A stretch of DNA of 64,000 nt from Physcomitrium patens (taxonomy: Eukaryota; Streptophyta; Bryopsida; Funariales; Funariaceae), in NCBI RefSeq assembly GCF_000002425.4, contig NC_037266.1, positions 9,341,818-9,405,817 on the forward strand, written 5' to 3'. Both the position numbers and the translations under genes were made by a program. Each line of letters opens with the position of its first letter. Positions within the stretch are counted from its first letter, which is position 1. Shown piece by piece: positions 13,114 to 24,799 of the stretch. Under the pieces are notes generated by a model. That model worked only from the letters and a program-made list of their open reading frames with translations. It was not told the DNA's origin and ran no database searches.

Positions 13114-14360
13114 TCGGAGTATAGTGAAATAATTCAATACTTGACATTTCAAACCTTCCCACCTAATGTTCATCAAAAGCTTAAATGACACTTAATATTA
13201 AAATGTGCACCTTATACGATGATTGGTGCAGCTTTATATAAACAAGGCAAGGATGGAGTTTTGCGACGTTGTATTTATCAGACTGAAGTGAGTACTATAT
13301 TAGAAGGTTGCTAGTTAAACAGTTGTGGTAGAAATTTTACGGGGGATAGCACAACTCGTAAAGCTTTACAGGCTGATCATTGGTGGCCAAGAATGTTTGA
13401 AGATGTCCACCAATTCGTTCATCATTGTGACCCATGTCAGAAAACAAGTCGACCTACTAGAACTTTAGCAATGCCATTGGTACCAATTCTGGTTTAAGCG
13501 CCTTTTAAAAAATGGAAAATTGATTTTGTGGGACTAATTGCACCAGCCTCGAGAAATAAACAAAAATGATATATATTGGTAGCAACGGATTATGTAACAA
13601 AATGGGTTGAAGCCGTAGCTATGAAAATCGATAGTACAAATATAGTAGCAATCTTTTTGTATGAAAATATTATTACATGGTTTGATTGTCCATGAGAATT
13701 GGTTAGTGATCGAGAAACTCATTTTATAAATAGTACAATCGAAGTACTTACTACTAAATATGAGATAAAACATCGTAAGACTACATTGAATCATCTTAGA
13801 GCCAATAGACAAATGGAAAAGATTAATAGAATTTTATGTAAAATCTTAACATTAACAGTTTCAGGAGCGGGAACAAATTGGGACACTAAGTTGTTCACAG
13901 CTTTATGAACATACCGTATTGCATATAAAGTTACTACCAATGCTATCCCTTTTGAATTGGTTTATGGCCAAGAAGAAATATTACCTATTGAATTGGAAGT
14001 CCAAAGTTTAGAAATTGCTATAGATAATAGATTGGGAGATCATGATTCATTACGGCACCGTTTAGAAGAATTGGAATAATTGGATGAAACTAGAGCCAAT
14101 GCATTAATGATAATGGAAACTATACAAAAATGAAGGAAGAATTATTATGATAGTAAGCTTAGACCAAAGGCTTTTACGCCAAATGATTTGATACTTCTTT
14201 ATGATAGTCGATTCAAAGAAATTTTCAAGAAAATTTCAAGTTTGATGGCATGGGCCATATTAAGTTATTGACGGATTTTCAAATGGTTCAATGCAATTGG
14301 AAGATTTTATGAGTATTAAATTTATGACATGGATCAATGGCAATTGGCTTAAACTTTACT
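13114..14360 (+). pseudogene. Family A pol, right part: integrase (fossil)
   Basis: This continues family A pol after the family B insertion. It opens with the RNase H-integrase connection (LRRCIYQTEVSTILEGC). The integrase zinc-finger region follows (HHWWPRMFEDVHQFVHHCDPCQKTS across about 13375-13450), then the catalytic core (WKIDFVG, VATDYVTKWVEAVA, LVSDRETHF). The tail is YGQEEILPIELEVQS, LRHRLEELE and LRPKAFTPNDLILLYDSR. Tail and core are of the plant Tat/Athila style, with no chromodomain after them. Multiple interruptions are present. Confidence 0.8.
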
Positions 14361-14479
14361 ATACATAAATCCAAGATGAGTTTTTTGTTACAAAAGGGCA
14401 AGTTGACCTAATTGATTGGACCATAGTAAGAAGTAAGAGGGGGGCTCTTGACAAGCATTGTATTTTCTTTTGTGGTTAA

Positions 14480-14935
14480 AGAGAAGTGAATGACGAAAAA
14501 GGAGAAGATGGCAAACATGGTGTATGAAAAAGCAAGGATGGAGATCGATTGGAAGGAACGACAATAGAGGCTGCAGGTAGAGGTTGCGATGTTGTAGACT
14601 AAATTAGCTGCATTAGCAAAAGAGGCCAATAATTTAGTGCGGACCAATATGCCAATTTCAGTGACAACACCTTTGAAATCGACAGAAGAATGGCAGAAGA
14701 TGTTGGAGGAGTGCAACAACCAAATTGCCATCTTGAGTCTTAGGTATGGGAATTGGGTTTGTTGAATGAAGATCTGATGGCACGTTTAGATGGAGAACCC
14801 TCAAACACTAAGGTAGACAACAAAGATATAGCAAAGGAGGAGGTCACCAATTCAAAGGGTGGTAAGCCAACGCCATTGACTGAAGAAGCCAATGCTGCTA
14901 CGTCTTTATAATTTGAGGCTAAATAATATTTGCGA
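14480..14935 (+). pseudogene. Family A extra 3' region, coiled-coil-like (fossil)
   Basis: Between the integrase tail and the 3' LTR is a coding-looking stretch that is not part of pol. It begins near 14490 with MTKKEKMANMVYEKARMEID and continues with charged and leucine-rich, heptad-like sequence (KLAALAKEANNLV, EEWQKMLEECNNQIAIL). This looks like a coiled-coil protein. Tat/Athila elements often carry additional ORFs in this position, so an element-encoded accessory protein is plausible. No function can be assigned, and the stretch is interrupted. Confidence 0.5.
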
Positions 14936-14963
14936 GGACGCTGCACAATTAGGAGTGGAGTTA

Positions 14964-15868
14964 TATAGAATATGTAAATAAATTTTGTGGTAAGTTACTG
15001 GTTGGTTATTGACAACCTTGAAAATTAGACTTATAGCTAGGTAGTTTAGTTTGTAACAATAGGTTATTAGTGGAACAAATGGTTAAGAATTCAAAGGATC
15101 ATAATCTTTGGAATCTGATGGCCGATGGTCCATCTTTTGGTAGGATAAAGAGGTTGAGAAAAGGGAGATCGGGGCCAGACTGTGAGAGTCGTAAGTCAAG
15201 ATAAGCTTGGTGCTACCTCTTTTTGTTTCTTGGTTGTTGAAGAGTAATGGATAGTTTCTAAATACTAAGAAGTGAGTCTGTGGAATAAATCAAAGATTGA
15301 TTTATGAAGGCCAGACTGAGAGAGTCGTAAGCTGAGATAAGGTTGGTGCTACCTCTTTTTTTTTTCTTTGCTTTTATTATTTGCTTATGAAGAATTGTGT
15401 TTGAGAGAAGTATTGTTGAAACTGTGATTAGAATATTGTGGAATATGACTTTGGACTGACTGTTTTGGAAAAAATCTCTGACCTTGAGAATTGAGATTAT
15501 CGAATTGTATTGTGTTAAGTAAAGATATTAAATTTTGTGTGATGAATTGAGAAATTGAATATAATAAATAAGCTGGAGATCAATAATTGAATATATATAA
15601 ACTGCAAAGAGAATAAGTGGGAGATGAACTGATAAGAATATAGAAGTATTGTTGAATTGATAGTTGTAGAATGGATTATGTATTGAATTAAGACGGAAGT
15701 AGTAAGCCTTAGTGTTTTGTAGTTTGATAATTGATTTCAGATAGCTAGAGTACAATCAATTGTGATACTAATAGATCCAATTCATATAATTAGTCTTTCT
15801 TTGTGTTCGAATCCACCTTTATTAGTTCAATTGCTTTGGTATATTGAAGCTGGAACACAACGAGAACA
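14964..15868 (+). repeat. Family A 3' LTR
   Basis: It is about 905 bp. The start is set by a purine-rich tract (AGGAGTGGAG, about 14952-14961) followed by TATAGAAT, and by a similar end in the reverse-strand solo LTR at 62659-63596. The end AACACAACGAGAACA matches the 5' LTR. A block of about 54 bp (GGCCAGACTG to GGTGCTACCTC) occurs twice, at 15171-15225 and 15307-15360. Confidence 0.8.
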
Positions 15869-16559
15869 ATAATAATTAAAATATTTATTAATTCAAAAGG
15901 CATGACATTATATTTAAAATGTCCATATTTTGTCCAAAATCTTGTCTTTCAATTATTTCCTTCTTTAATCTACACCATATATTACATTCCATAGAGATCT
16001 ACTTTGGTATAGATCTTAGCTTAACCAAGTTGCTCTAAAAGCCCTAATATTAATAGTAATGGATAATGATTCTTCACTGCTAATTTGTTGAGTATAAAGA
16101 TCTATCTTTTTTCTTTATAAAAAATATTAGTGCATATGCTAGAGATTTGGAATATCAAATAAAGTTCTTTGCAAGATTATTATAGATATAATCCTTCAAT
16201 GTTGAAAGCTCATTCTATGATAGGTTATAGATTGAGCCAAATTGAAGTTGAGATCCTTCTTGAAGATCAATAGTACAATCATATGGTCAATACATTAGGA
16301 ATATGTCAACAATATGGTCTTATGAGTAAGATTGCCTAAAAATAAAGGTCAATCATCTATTATTTCTATATGTATAGATTTTTACTTTTGTATTAGAAGA
16401 ATTTTATAAAGTTTAGAAAATTCTTCATCTTAAAAGCAAACAAATACTCTTAAATCTAATTAGGCTTTTATTTGAAGTTTTTATAGACCAAAAAACAAAG
16501 TTATAATAAAACAACAAATAGATTGGGTAGAAAAAGAGGGACCTTGATGAATTTGAGGT
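15869..16559. other. AT-rich, no gene seen
   Basis: This lies directly outside the family A element. No convincing coding region is seen; it is probably the worn downstream part of the minus-strand element that reads through 16560-18770. Confidence 0.4.
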
Positions 16560-17560
16560 ATTAAAATGTCCATTTGCATAATCTCTATTATGACTAGGCT
16601 TTTTTATTTTTTTAAATGATCGCATTCTTAGTTGTAGTTGTATGTTGTTTCTTTGGAAAATTTCCAGATTTGTCACCTCCTTTACCACAATATAAGCATA
16701 AGCCTTATTGAAATTAACTCTTTTTACTATGTTGCATCAATCTGTATATCATTAATTCTAGAGTGTGGAAATAATGTATTTATTGAAGCAATAGAGTAAA
16801 AAATTTTAGAGTGTTTTTTGTCAAAGTCAACAAGCATTGATTTTAATGGTATTGAAATAATTGATTATTGTACTTTATAACTTGGTTGATAATTTCATTG
16901 AATGTTTGAAGATGAAATAATAATAATAATAATAATAATAGATCTTTTACATCATTCTTTAATTTCCAATAGAATTGGCTTATAAAAACTTATTTATCTC
17001 AATTAATATCATAAGTCGATTGCCTAAAATCAGATGTATAAATTGATGCAGAATGTAATTATTGGCATGATGAACAAATCTTTGTTGTTGTTCATTGAGC
17101 CTTATTATGTTCTCTCAATGTCTCTGTAAATACTTTTAAAAAAGCTTCAAAGTTGCTCAAGATTGGATATCTCTTTTCAAATAAAGAAGAAAACTAAGAT
17201 AAAGCTTGTTTTGTTAACAAGGTTTCAACTAAACCAACTTGCAATTCTTTTGTTGAATAACACTTAGATTGTAGAAAAGTTACCAATCAATTTTGGTTAA
17301 AAAACTCTTGTAACTTCAAACGTATGCTATCAAAATTTTCTAAAAGATTAATTTGATGCTCATTACATTATTGAATAGGTAAATTTTCTTATTGAGGTTT
17401 AGGTGCCACTTCCTCCTTAGATGTAAAAGCTTAAGAAGGTGGTTGTATTACAAGGTGATGTATTCAAAGTCTTGCATCACTATAAAATCTCACAAAAAAT
17501 CTCTCAATTCAGCACAAGCTAAAGTATTCAATGTGTTCATAATAATGTCAAACTTAGACT
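16560..17560 (-). pseudogene. Decayed gypsy-type gag remnant
   Basis: Read on the minus strand, this shows a worn retrotransposon gag. There is a capsid-like segment near 17050-17150 and a zinc-knuckle-like GLCLYCGKGG near 16690-16715, followed by basic sequence. The order resembles the gag of family C at 47989-48993. Interruptions are numerous. The assignment to gypsy-type gag is moderately sure; the exact family is not. Confidence 0.45.
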
Positions 17561-17604
17561 CAAGAGATTCAACTATGTTAATTTCTTCACCTACAATTAT
17601 TTTG

Positions 17605-17633
<29 letters not shown>
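17605..17633. repeat. Poly-A run
   Basis: About 29 consecutive A residues on the plus strand. Similar homopolymers occur near 28920, 34290 and 37380. Confidence 0.9.
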
Positions 17634-17635
<2 letters not shown>

Positions 17636-18149
17636 ATTTTTAAACAATATTAGTTTAGAAGAAGATATTTTATAACCTTTAAAGTGCTTAGATGCTTTTA
17701 AGAAGAAGAGTAATCTACTCTCTATCAAGAAGGATCAAGCTCTAGTATTGATAAGAAGGCAGTCTCAACAAACTATCATAGTTATATTATATAAGAGACC
17801 AAATAAGAAGTTAAACGGAAGAGTTTTAATAAGAAAACTAAGAAGAAATTGATTTAATCAGATGAATAGACTATCAATACAAAAAAAAGTGAATTAGAAT
17901 TGTTGAAATTGAGAATTTCTTTAACCTTGACTCCTATATATATTAGGTAATAAGAAGCTTCTCAAATTTTTTTCATATTACTTGAAGATGAAGTAATTTT
18001 AAGATGCTTCTTAGACAACTTCTTTAATCTTCTTAGAACTTTCTAGAATTTATAAGAATATTCTAAAAATCTTCTAGAACCTTCTAAAAATATTTTAAAA
18101 ATATTTTAGAACCTTCTAAAATATAACAGAATATATTTGAATATTCTTA

Positions 18150-18530
18150 GAATTTTATGGTTGAATGTCAATAACAAAAGGTTGTTTTACATTATTGGCT
18201 TTTAGATCCTTAATAACATTATTAACATATTATATTGAAGAAGTAACATCTTGGTGTTCATTCATTTGTAGATGCTTTCAATAATTGAATACAATCATGG
18301 TGTCAATTATAATATTAGTGCAGAATGCATTCTTGAGGTGATTCCAAGCAATTTTAGAATCTTGATATAAAAATAATGTAGCATAGATTTGAGACAAGAA
18401 AGAGTTAAAAGAAGACCTTTATAAATCTTTATTACTTGTGGTTGACATCAAAGGCTTCTAATGTCGTAGTGATGTCTTTTTCTCCTACTTTCTTGTCCTT
18501 CTTGTCATTGTCCATAGAAGAATTGTCTTT
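18150..18530 (-). pseudogene. Decayed copia-type gag remnant
   Basis: The minus strand reads KIAWNHLKNAFCTN followed by KHLQMNEHQDVTSSIYYVNN, the spacing and style of the UBN2-type gag of Ty1/copia elements. A sequence like the initiator-Met tRNA primer site (ATGGTATTAGAC on the minus strand, 18758-18769) lies upstream in that orientation. This suggests a copia 5' end with its LTR to the right (about 18770-19130). It is heavily worn; the limits are rough. Confidence 0.45.
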
Positions 18531-19130
18531 AGGTTTGATGAGATCTTATAGATCTTTTTTTAAAAAATACTATGTATTGTATAAAAAATAATATTTGTAG
18601 ATGCTATTTTATTATTAAAAAAATACTATGATGGATAAAGAAAAAAATAAGTTGGTATTAATATTAGAAACAATAAAATAAATAGAATAATAAATAAAAA
18701 TTTTGATAACAAAAAAAATATCAATGCTTCAAAAGCATACTATGCAAAATAAGCTTAGTCTAATACCATGAAAAAAATAAGCACAAGATAAAAAAAACAT
18801 AAGAAATCAAAAGTTTTATTCAAAGAATCCAAGCAATAATATATATTTAACTTATTATTGCTATTAAATCATAGAGTATAAATACACAGATTGAGATCCT
18901 ATTGTTTCAGATCTTAACAACAATAATATGGTGTAGATTTAATTATAGTCTTCATCCATGGATGAATGATAAGAGATGATAGAGTTATAATCATTATTCC
19001 AACAAGTGGTACACAAACATAATGAAACTAGCAACAACATTCTATTGTATAGGATTGATCCTCATAGATGTCTTGATAATAATCAAGACAATAAAATTGC
19101 TTTGCGAATGTTTTTTTTGTACACGTGAAG

Positions 19131-20807
19131 ACCATCAAGGTTAACATAATCAAAATATAAATAAAAAAGTAGTGTTATATAGTTTAATTAATAAAAATAA
19201 ATAAGTTAGAACTAACACAGTTTTATATTGTTTTTATTTCTTATAAATAACATTAGAATGCTTACATATAATAATTACTCTCTAAAAAAAGATCATTTTA
19301 ATAATAATTATTACTTAAATTAATAAATATCAATTATCTTGCTACTTTTGATAAGTTTTAGAATATTTAAAGATTATCTTTTATTTCTTTAGTAATTTTT
19401 TAATAAAATAATAAATTACTAAATAATATATGGATAAAAGATAGAAAATATTTTTTTGATTAAAAAATATCATACAAATTGTGTAAGACGATATTTCAAT
19501 AGAACAAGTAGAGTTTTTTCTACAATAAAATTAGATTATAAAAGCAATTATTTAAATATAAAATAATAAAAAATAGATCTTTTATAAATCTCACTAGTAA
19601 TAATAATAGATCTCGTTAAATATTTTATAAGAGGTACTATTGTAGCAATTTTGGTTGATGTATTAAAAATAAAATATCTTCCATTTGTTTCTTATTATTT
19701 TTTTGAGTCTATAAGCAATCAAAGAATATTTTTAATGAAAACTAGGAAATAATGTAGTTGATGGATACAAAATTATTAAAATGATTCTATATTCCAAATT
19801 ATTTATAGTTTTTATAAATATATTTAATAAAAAATTATCTTGATCCATACTTACTCTAAATAAGATTGTATTTTATATTAAATCCAATAAATAACAAATT
19901 ATCTCCTCACCAATCTTAATTTCAATAAGTTTTTAAAACCAAATATAAACATGAAAATACTACAGTAGTACCATTTTTAAATATAAGTAATTAGTTGTGG
20001 TTTTAAACTATATCCTTATTGAAATAACAACATTGTTGACATTTAGGCTATGCAAATTAAATTAAATTGTATATTCAAATTGATTTAAGTGAGATTAGAA
20101 TTTTTTTTAAAAAAATTCAAGTAAATTATTTTAATACTAATTTAAAGATAAATTAAAGAATTAGATATTATCACAAAAAATATAGGATTTATACAATAAA
20201 GTTAAGATTTTTTTTAAAATATTCATAAATATACACTAAAAAATCTTAATGTATTATTATTAAAGTTTTTTTTAAAATAGATATCTAATTCTTTGCATTT
20301 GGCATCACATTGATTAGCCAATATGGAAATCATATGCAAAAATTTGTCCAATGATTTAAATAATTTTATTTATATCATTCTCTACCAAGTATTTTCAAAT
20401 CAATTCCATTCAATTACAATCTTGTGGTAAATTTAAAAGAAATGTATTAGCATCCTAATTTCTAAAAAATCAATAAAAAAAAAAACCCTCGTCTTTTAGA
20501 ATTATTAGAACACCTCATTGAATGATTAATAAACAAATTTCTTTGTACTTAGATAATGTGGATTTAACTTTATTTTGTTCTAAGCTATTGTATAATATCG
20601 ACATGCTTAGCATATCAATCATAATACAAAATATATTATATTAATTCATTTTTATTAATAAAAACAATCAATATTATTCTTATTTTATTATTTTTATTAT
20701 TTTAAAATATAACCTATAGAAGATTTCATATTTACACCAGTTTATAATGCACATATATATCTTTTTAATATATATTATTAATCCTAAAAAATATTCATTT
20801 AAATTTT
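19131..20807. other. AT-rich intergenic DNA
   Basis: Very AT-rich with homopolymers. I see no gene, RNA gene or bounded repeat here. Confidence 0.5.
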
Positions 20808-21163
20808 GTATTTTATATTCTATAATTAAATCTGAAATCTTTCAAGTGATAAAATGCAAGTTTTGTAGTTTTTTTTAAATCTTATGAATGGCAACAGATT
20901 TTATTCTATTATAAGTGCTAAAACACTACATTCTTTGTAATTTATAATAACTTAAATTATTATGAATTGATTTGACCATAGACAATACATGCTTCAATAT
21001 TTTGAATACTATGCAAGCTTTATTGCACAAAAATCTCTGAAAAACCTAATATTCTTATAATATAAAAAATTTGAATTTCAAATCACGTTTTGATTTGAAA
21101 AGTACATTTAAGAACCTTCTATCACTTGAAAGATTTCAGATTTAATTATAGAATATAAAATAC
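20808..21163. repeat. 356-bp element with 44-bp perfect inverted ends (MITE-like)
   Basis: 20808-20851 is the exact reverse complement of 21120-21163 (44 of 44 bases), separated by 268 bp. The arms start GTATTTTATATTC. TTTT flanks both sides, which may be a short target duplication or chance in this base composition. The interior has no coding sequence. It could be a non-autonomous DNA transposon or a simple hairpin. Confidence 0.65.
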
Positions 21164-21470
21164 TTTTAATGCACTTCAATTGTATAGTCACAATATTTTT
21201 AGTCAAAAATGTTATATAACCATATATTTACATTTTTTATTATTTTTAAAATACCATTTTACTCATCTATTAAATATGTATATATATATATATATAAATA
21301 TATATGAAATATAATTTCATCAATAAAATTTCACATATTTTTTTTTTCAAAAAAACTTTGTCCTTAAAGTGTGACCCAGCCATTTGAACAACTATGTAAA
21401 ATCTGAAATTTTAATAAATAAAACAAATGCCAATATCTTTATATACACCTCAATCAAATAAATATACGCA

Positions 21471-21476
<6 letters not shown>

Positions 21477-21500
<24 letters not shown>
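21477..21500. repeat. (CATA)n microsatellite
   Basis: Perfect CATA repeats, followed by a short TA/CA stretch at about 21500-21515. Confidence 0.85.
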
Positions 21501-21504
<4 letters not shown>

Positions 21505-21893
21505 CACACACACACTAAAAGAGTTTCAAAGCTTTCATTTAAAATCCGTCTCTCTTATATTCCTCCTCCTAATCCATGAACATGCACACTCATCATCACA
21601 TTCCAACCCTTGGATGAAGCCAACTGAGGCAGCGTTTACAATTAACGAGGCAACCCTAATCAGCAGCAGCAGCCCACTTCCTTGCATAATAAATCCGTGC
21701 TAATCCGCACTAATCACGTCCCTGTAACCACGGGGCCCCAATCCCGTGGCGGAGAGAAGCCCCACAGAGCATTCACACACACATACTAACTAGTTACTAC
21801 TCCCTCCTCAGCACCAACACACACAAAGCCTACACACACACACACAGAGCGAGAGATATAGAGAAGGAAGGAAGCCAGGAGGTTCCTCCTCGG
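21500..21893 (+). promoter_or_regulatory. Presumed promoter and 5' UTR of the GRXS16-type gene
   Basis: Base composition changes sharply from very AT-rich to mixed about 350 bp before the start codon. A TATA-like GCATAATAAATCC lies near 21683, and a CA repeat (about 21830-21846) with a GAGA-rich stretch precedes the start. No individual factor site can be supported. Confidence 0.4.
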
Positions 21894-23866
21894 ATGGATA
21901 TGGCTTCGGCTATGGCGTCGTCCCGCTCGGTGCTCGCCCTTGCTCGCTCCACTCCCTCTCCTTCTGCTTCTGCCTCTTCTACTTCTGGTGTTGCTGTTGC
22001 TGCTGCTGCGCCATCTTTGCGCGCTGTGCGCTTCTCTTCTGCCGCGGCTTTTGGAAGCGGGACCTCGTGGACAATTAAAAGGCCAGTGTTGAGGGGAGCG
22101 ACGATGCACAGGGTGCGGGATGTTGTCTCCTGCTCGCTGAAGAAGCTGGCAGAAGTGGAGCTCACGGATCTCACCAACAATCCCTCTCCGTCGTTCCCCG
22201 CGGCCCCGGGAATTTACGCGGTTTATGATAAGGCGGGTGATTTGCAGTACATTGGGTTGTCGCGTCGGGTGTCGGCCAGCTTACAGTCGCACATGAGGGA
22301 GCTTCCGGAGCTATGTGCATCCGCGAAGGTAAATAAGTAGTGCTGCAGTTTGTGTGGTTTTCAGGGTTGTACTTGTTGTGAGGATGTGCCTCAGGGAGCA
22401 ATGACATTCTTGTTCTCATTCTTCTACTTTGCCATTTTCGGAATGTCACTCTGGCTTGAAGGAGTAGTATATTCAGCTACTGCTTGGGTACAGCCCTCAT
22501 AGGCTTGCAGGGTACCGTAATAGTGTGCTTTGTTGAATTGGGCTTGTCTATACACTTGAGGATTGTGCGTAGGTGTTTGTTGTTGCCGCATTTCATTTTG
22601 CTACTTTACACTTTAGAATTCCCGAGTTCTGTCTCAAGATAGTCAATTGATTTGAGAAGGTTTCCTTTATAATTGTCTTCGTGAGACTCTTGGTCGAGTG
22701 TTCACTCTCCCTTCATTAAAGCGTGGTTATTTTTTATCATCTTTGGATAGGGTTAAAATTTAGCACCTGAAAATTACAGATACAGTGTTCGAGCGCAATT
22801 GAGTGAACCATATTTTCGTTTACTCTTTAGCATTCAGGGCACTTCACGATGGTGTGGCTTGCTTGAATACGATATTTTCTTCAATAGTGTGAGAGGTGTA
22901 CGAGGAGTAGTTTGTGTAGAATTTTATCCGCATCTGTGTCTTCCACTTGAGTATCGTCGCAGACAAGGCTAAGCAACGATTCACAACTATGTGGTGACGT
23001 TGTGGAATGGGCATCCGGAGGATTTAAGTAGTTCACTTTCACGAAAAAAATCCTCGTTGCCCTGACCGTGCTTCTTGTCCTTGTTGCTCAACCTAAATGT
23101 ACTTGGTTGTATATACTTACGGACTGTCGTATGATAAATTGGAAGTCATGCGCTTAACTATGTGGTGCAGTTTGCAGTAGTTGATGCGCCTGAGCGAGCA
23201 GCTCTTACGGATGCATGGAAGAGTTGGATGGAGGAGCACATTAACCAGGGAGGGAATGTTCCGCCTGGAAATGTGTCCGGCAACACAACTTGGACTGCCA
23301 GGAAAGCAAGGGCAGCCAAGCCTGAAATTAAACTGACACCTGGGGCTCATGTAAAGCTCAATGTACCAATTGAGACCTTGATAGACAAAGTAGTGAAGGA
23401 TTTGAAAGTTGTGGCCTTCATCAAGGGCACTCGCACCTCCCCACAGTGTGGATTCTCGCACAGAGTGTTGACGATTCTCAATGAGCAAGGCGTAGACTAC
23501 GAGGTCCTGAACGTTTTGGATGAAGATCACAATCCTGGTCTGAGGGAAGTTATTAAGAAATACAGTCAATGGCCAACAATACCTCAGGTGAGTTTGTGCC
23601 TGCGTTAAATTTTAACTCTGCAAGTCGTTATTTGTTGATGAACGAGGTACCTGAGAAATCACGTCGCCGAAGGAGGGTTGGAACTGGTGGTGTGATCATC
23701 GCGTGCCAGGTGACGTCGTTGGGATCCAACACTTCCGTCTTTGATCATTTCTTCTGTTGTGAATTTTATGCTGCAGCTGTATGTGAAGGGAGAGTTTGTG
23801 GGTGGAGCCGATGTGTTGGACGAGATGGTGCAGAGCGGGGAGATTAAAGATTTGTTTAAAAACTAA
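21894..23866 (+). CDS. GRXS16: Chloroplast monothiol glutaredoxin with N-terminal GIY-YIG domain (GRXS16 type), 3 exons
   Basis: Exons are 21894-22328, 23171-23587 and 23777-23866 (stop TAA included). Both introns are GT-AG and in phase 0, giving 313 residues against about 293 in Arabidopsis GRXS16. Residues 1 to about 75 are rich in Ala, Ser and Arg, as in a chloroplast transit peptide. Residues 105-135 hold the GIY-YIG signature (PGIYAVYD, then QYIGLSRR). The glutaredoxin domain (about 210-313) has the FIKG lysine 230, the monothiol site CGFS at 238-241, WPTIPQ with the cis-Pro at 283, and the GGAD glutathione-binding end at 293-296. CGFS glutaredoxins of plastids bind 2Fe-2S clusters with glutathione and pass them on; the N-terminal domain of the Arabidopsis protein has reported nuclease activity. 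The first ATG is used; a second in-frame ATG follows two codons later. It looks intact and is the only host gene seen here. Confidence 0.95.
22329..23170 (+). other. Intron 1 of the GRXS16-type gene
   Basis: 842 bp, GTAAAT donor and GTGCAG acceptor, separating the GIY-YIG domain from the linker. No transposon is visible inside it. Confidence 0.9.
23588..23776 (+). other. Intron 2 of the GRXS16-type gene
   Basis: 189 bp, GTGAGT donor and GCTGCAG acceptor, splitting the glutaredoxin domain right after WPTIPQ. Confidence 0.92.
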
Positions 23867-24766
23867 AAGTAGGCCATCTGGCCATATTACGAAGCCTAGA
23901 GTAGAAAATCCAATGAGACGGAGAAAAAAAAGGTACTCCATTTTGCTGTTTGATTGCTCACAACACGATGAACTGTAGGAAAGGATTGTAACAGCACATT
24001 TGAGTTTCCTAAGCATCCAGCTCCGAATAGGTAACAAGGCACTTTCTGCACTAAAACTTGTGATAATTTGTCTTAACAAGTTTCTCTTCCTCGCATGAAA
24101 TTCCATTAGTTGCTTTCAGTTACTCTGTGCGTCGCTACACTGGTGGCACCTGAGGCCATCAGCAACTTTTGTGGGAGAACACTGTATCATTTAGCAAATC
24201 CTTAGTTCAGAGCTACAAAACAAACATTTATGCATACAATTTGAATTGGTGGACATCGAAAAGTAATCACGTGTCTTCAGTATTTTGGAATATGTGGTTA
24301 CTTCTTCGTTCCAAATTGTCATCGAAAGGGCTTTATTCGAATTGAATTGGCAATTACATGCCAACATAATTTATTAGCTATACAAGATTAAATCATCTTA
24401 GAGGCAAAACAATGGTTAGAAAGAATCAATCTTTAGGGATGCATACGTGAAATTAATATTCTTTCAAATGAGAAGTTTGGACATGTCCAAATTTTTACAA
24501 TGTGTTCGATAAATTTATTGGCACAAGGGTAATGAAAATTGGACTAAGATAGATAGTTTAAAGAGAATTTAAGTATAAGAATAATTTAACTAATAACTAA
24601 ACTTTTAAAAGAATATGACATAGAATAATTAATAATTACCACCACTTCACTATTGAATTTTGAACTTCAAATTAACTAGTTATAGAATATACCTTTGGTC
24701 ATATAAGGAGTCCTTTCAACTCATATTTTAGAGCCAATAAGTTACAATAAAAATAAAAATGAAAAC

Positions 24767-24799
<33 letters not shown>

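Larger units (their letters stand above)
1..15868 (+). mobile_element. Family A Ty3/gypsy element (Tat/Athila-like), left end outside window
   Basis: This is a gypsy-type LTR retrotransposon in the order LTR, gag with several zinc knuckles, protease, RT, RNase H, integrase, extra 3' region, LTR. The window opens about 300 bp inside the 5' LTR, because position 1 aligns with 15264 in the 3' LTR. The RT reads in the style of non-chromovirus Tat/Athila elements (PLP-FMDSIFDAVTGH-YSFLD), the sequence after the 5' LTR resembles their primer site, and no chromodomain follows the integrase. Pol is split by a family B element at 5240-13113. The two LTRs differ by roughly 4% by eye, suggesting an insertion a few million years old at plant-like rates (inference). 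The element is broken many times, well over ten. Confidence 0.85.

Noticed and set aside
5235-13118. Target-site duplication around the first family B copy
   Set aside because: The flanking 5-mers TCTAC and TCGGA share only two bases; I do not claim a duplication.
17392-17643. 83-codon plus-strand frame ending in a lysine run
   Set aside because: The lysines translate a poly-A run and the frame opposes the gag remnant on the other strand.
21786-22449. Open frames of 92-116 codons on the minus strand over exon 1 of the GRXS16-type gene
   Set aside because: They are antisense shadows of a GC-rich, Ala/Ser-rich exon and have no domain of their own.
23117-24106. Minus-strand and alternative plus-strand frames over exons 2-3 and the 3' UTR
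   Set aside because: They overlap the well-supported exons and show no recognisable protein.
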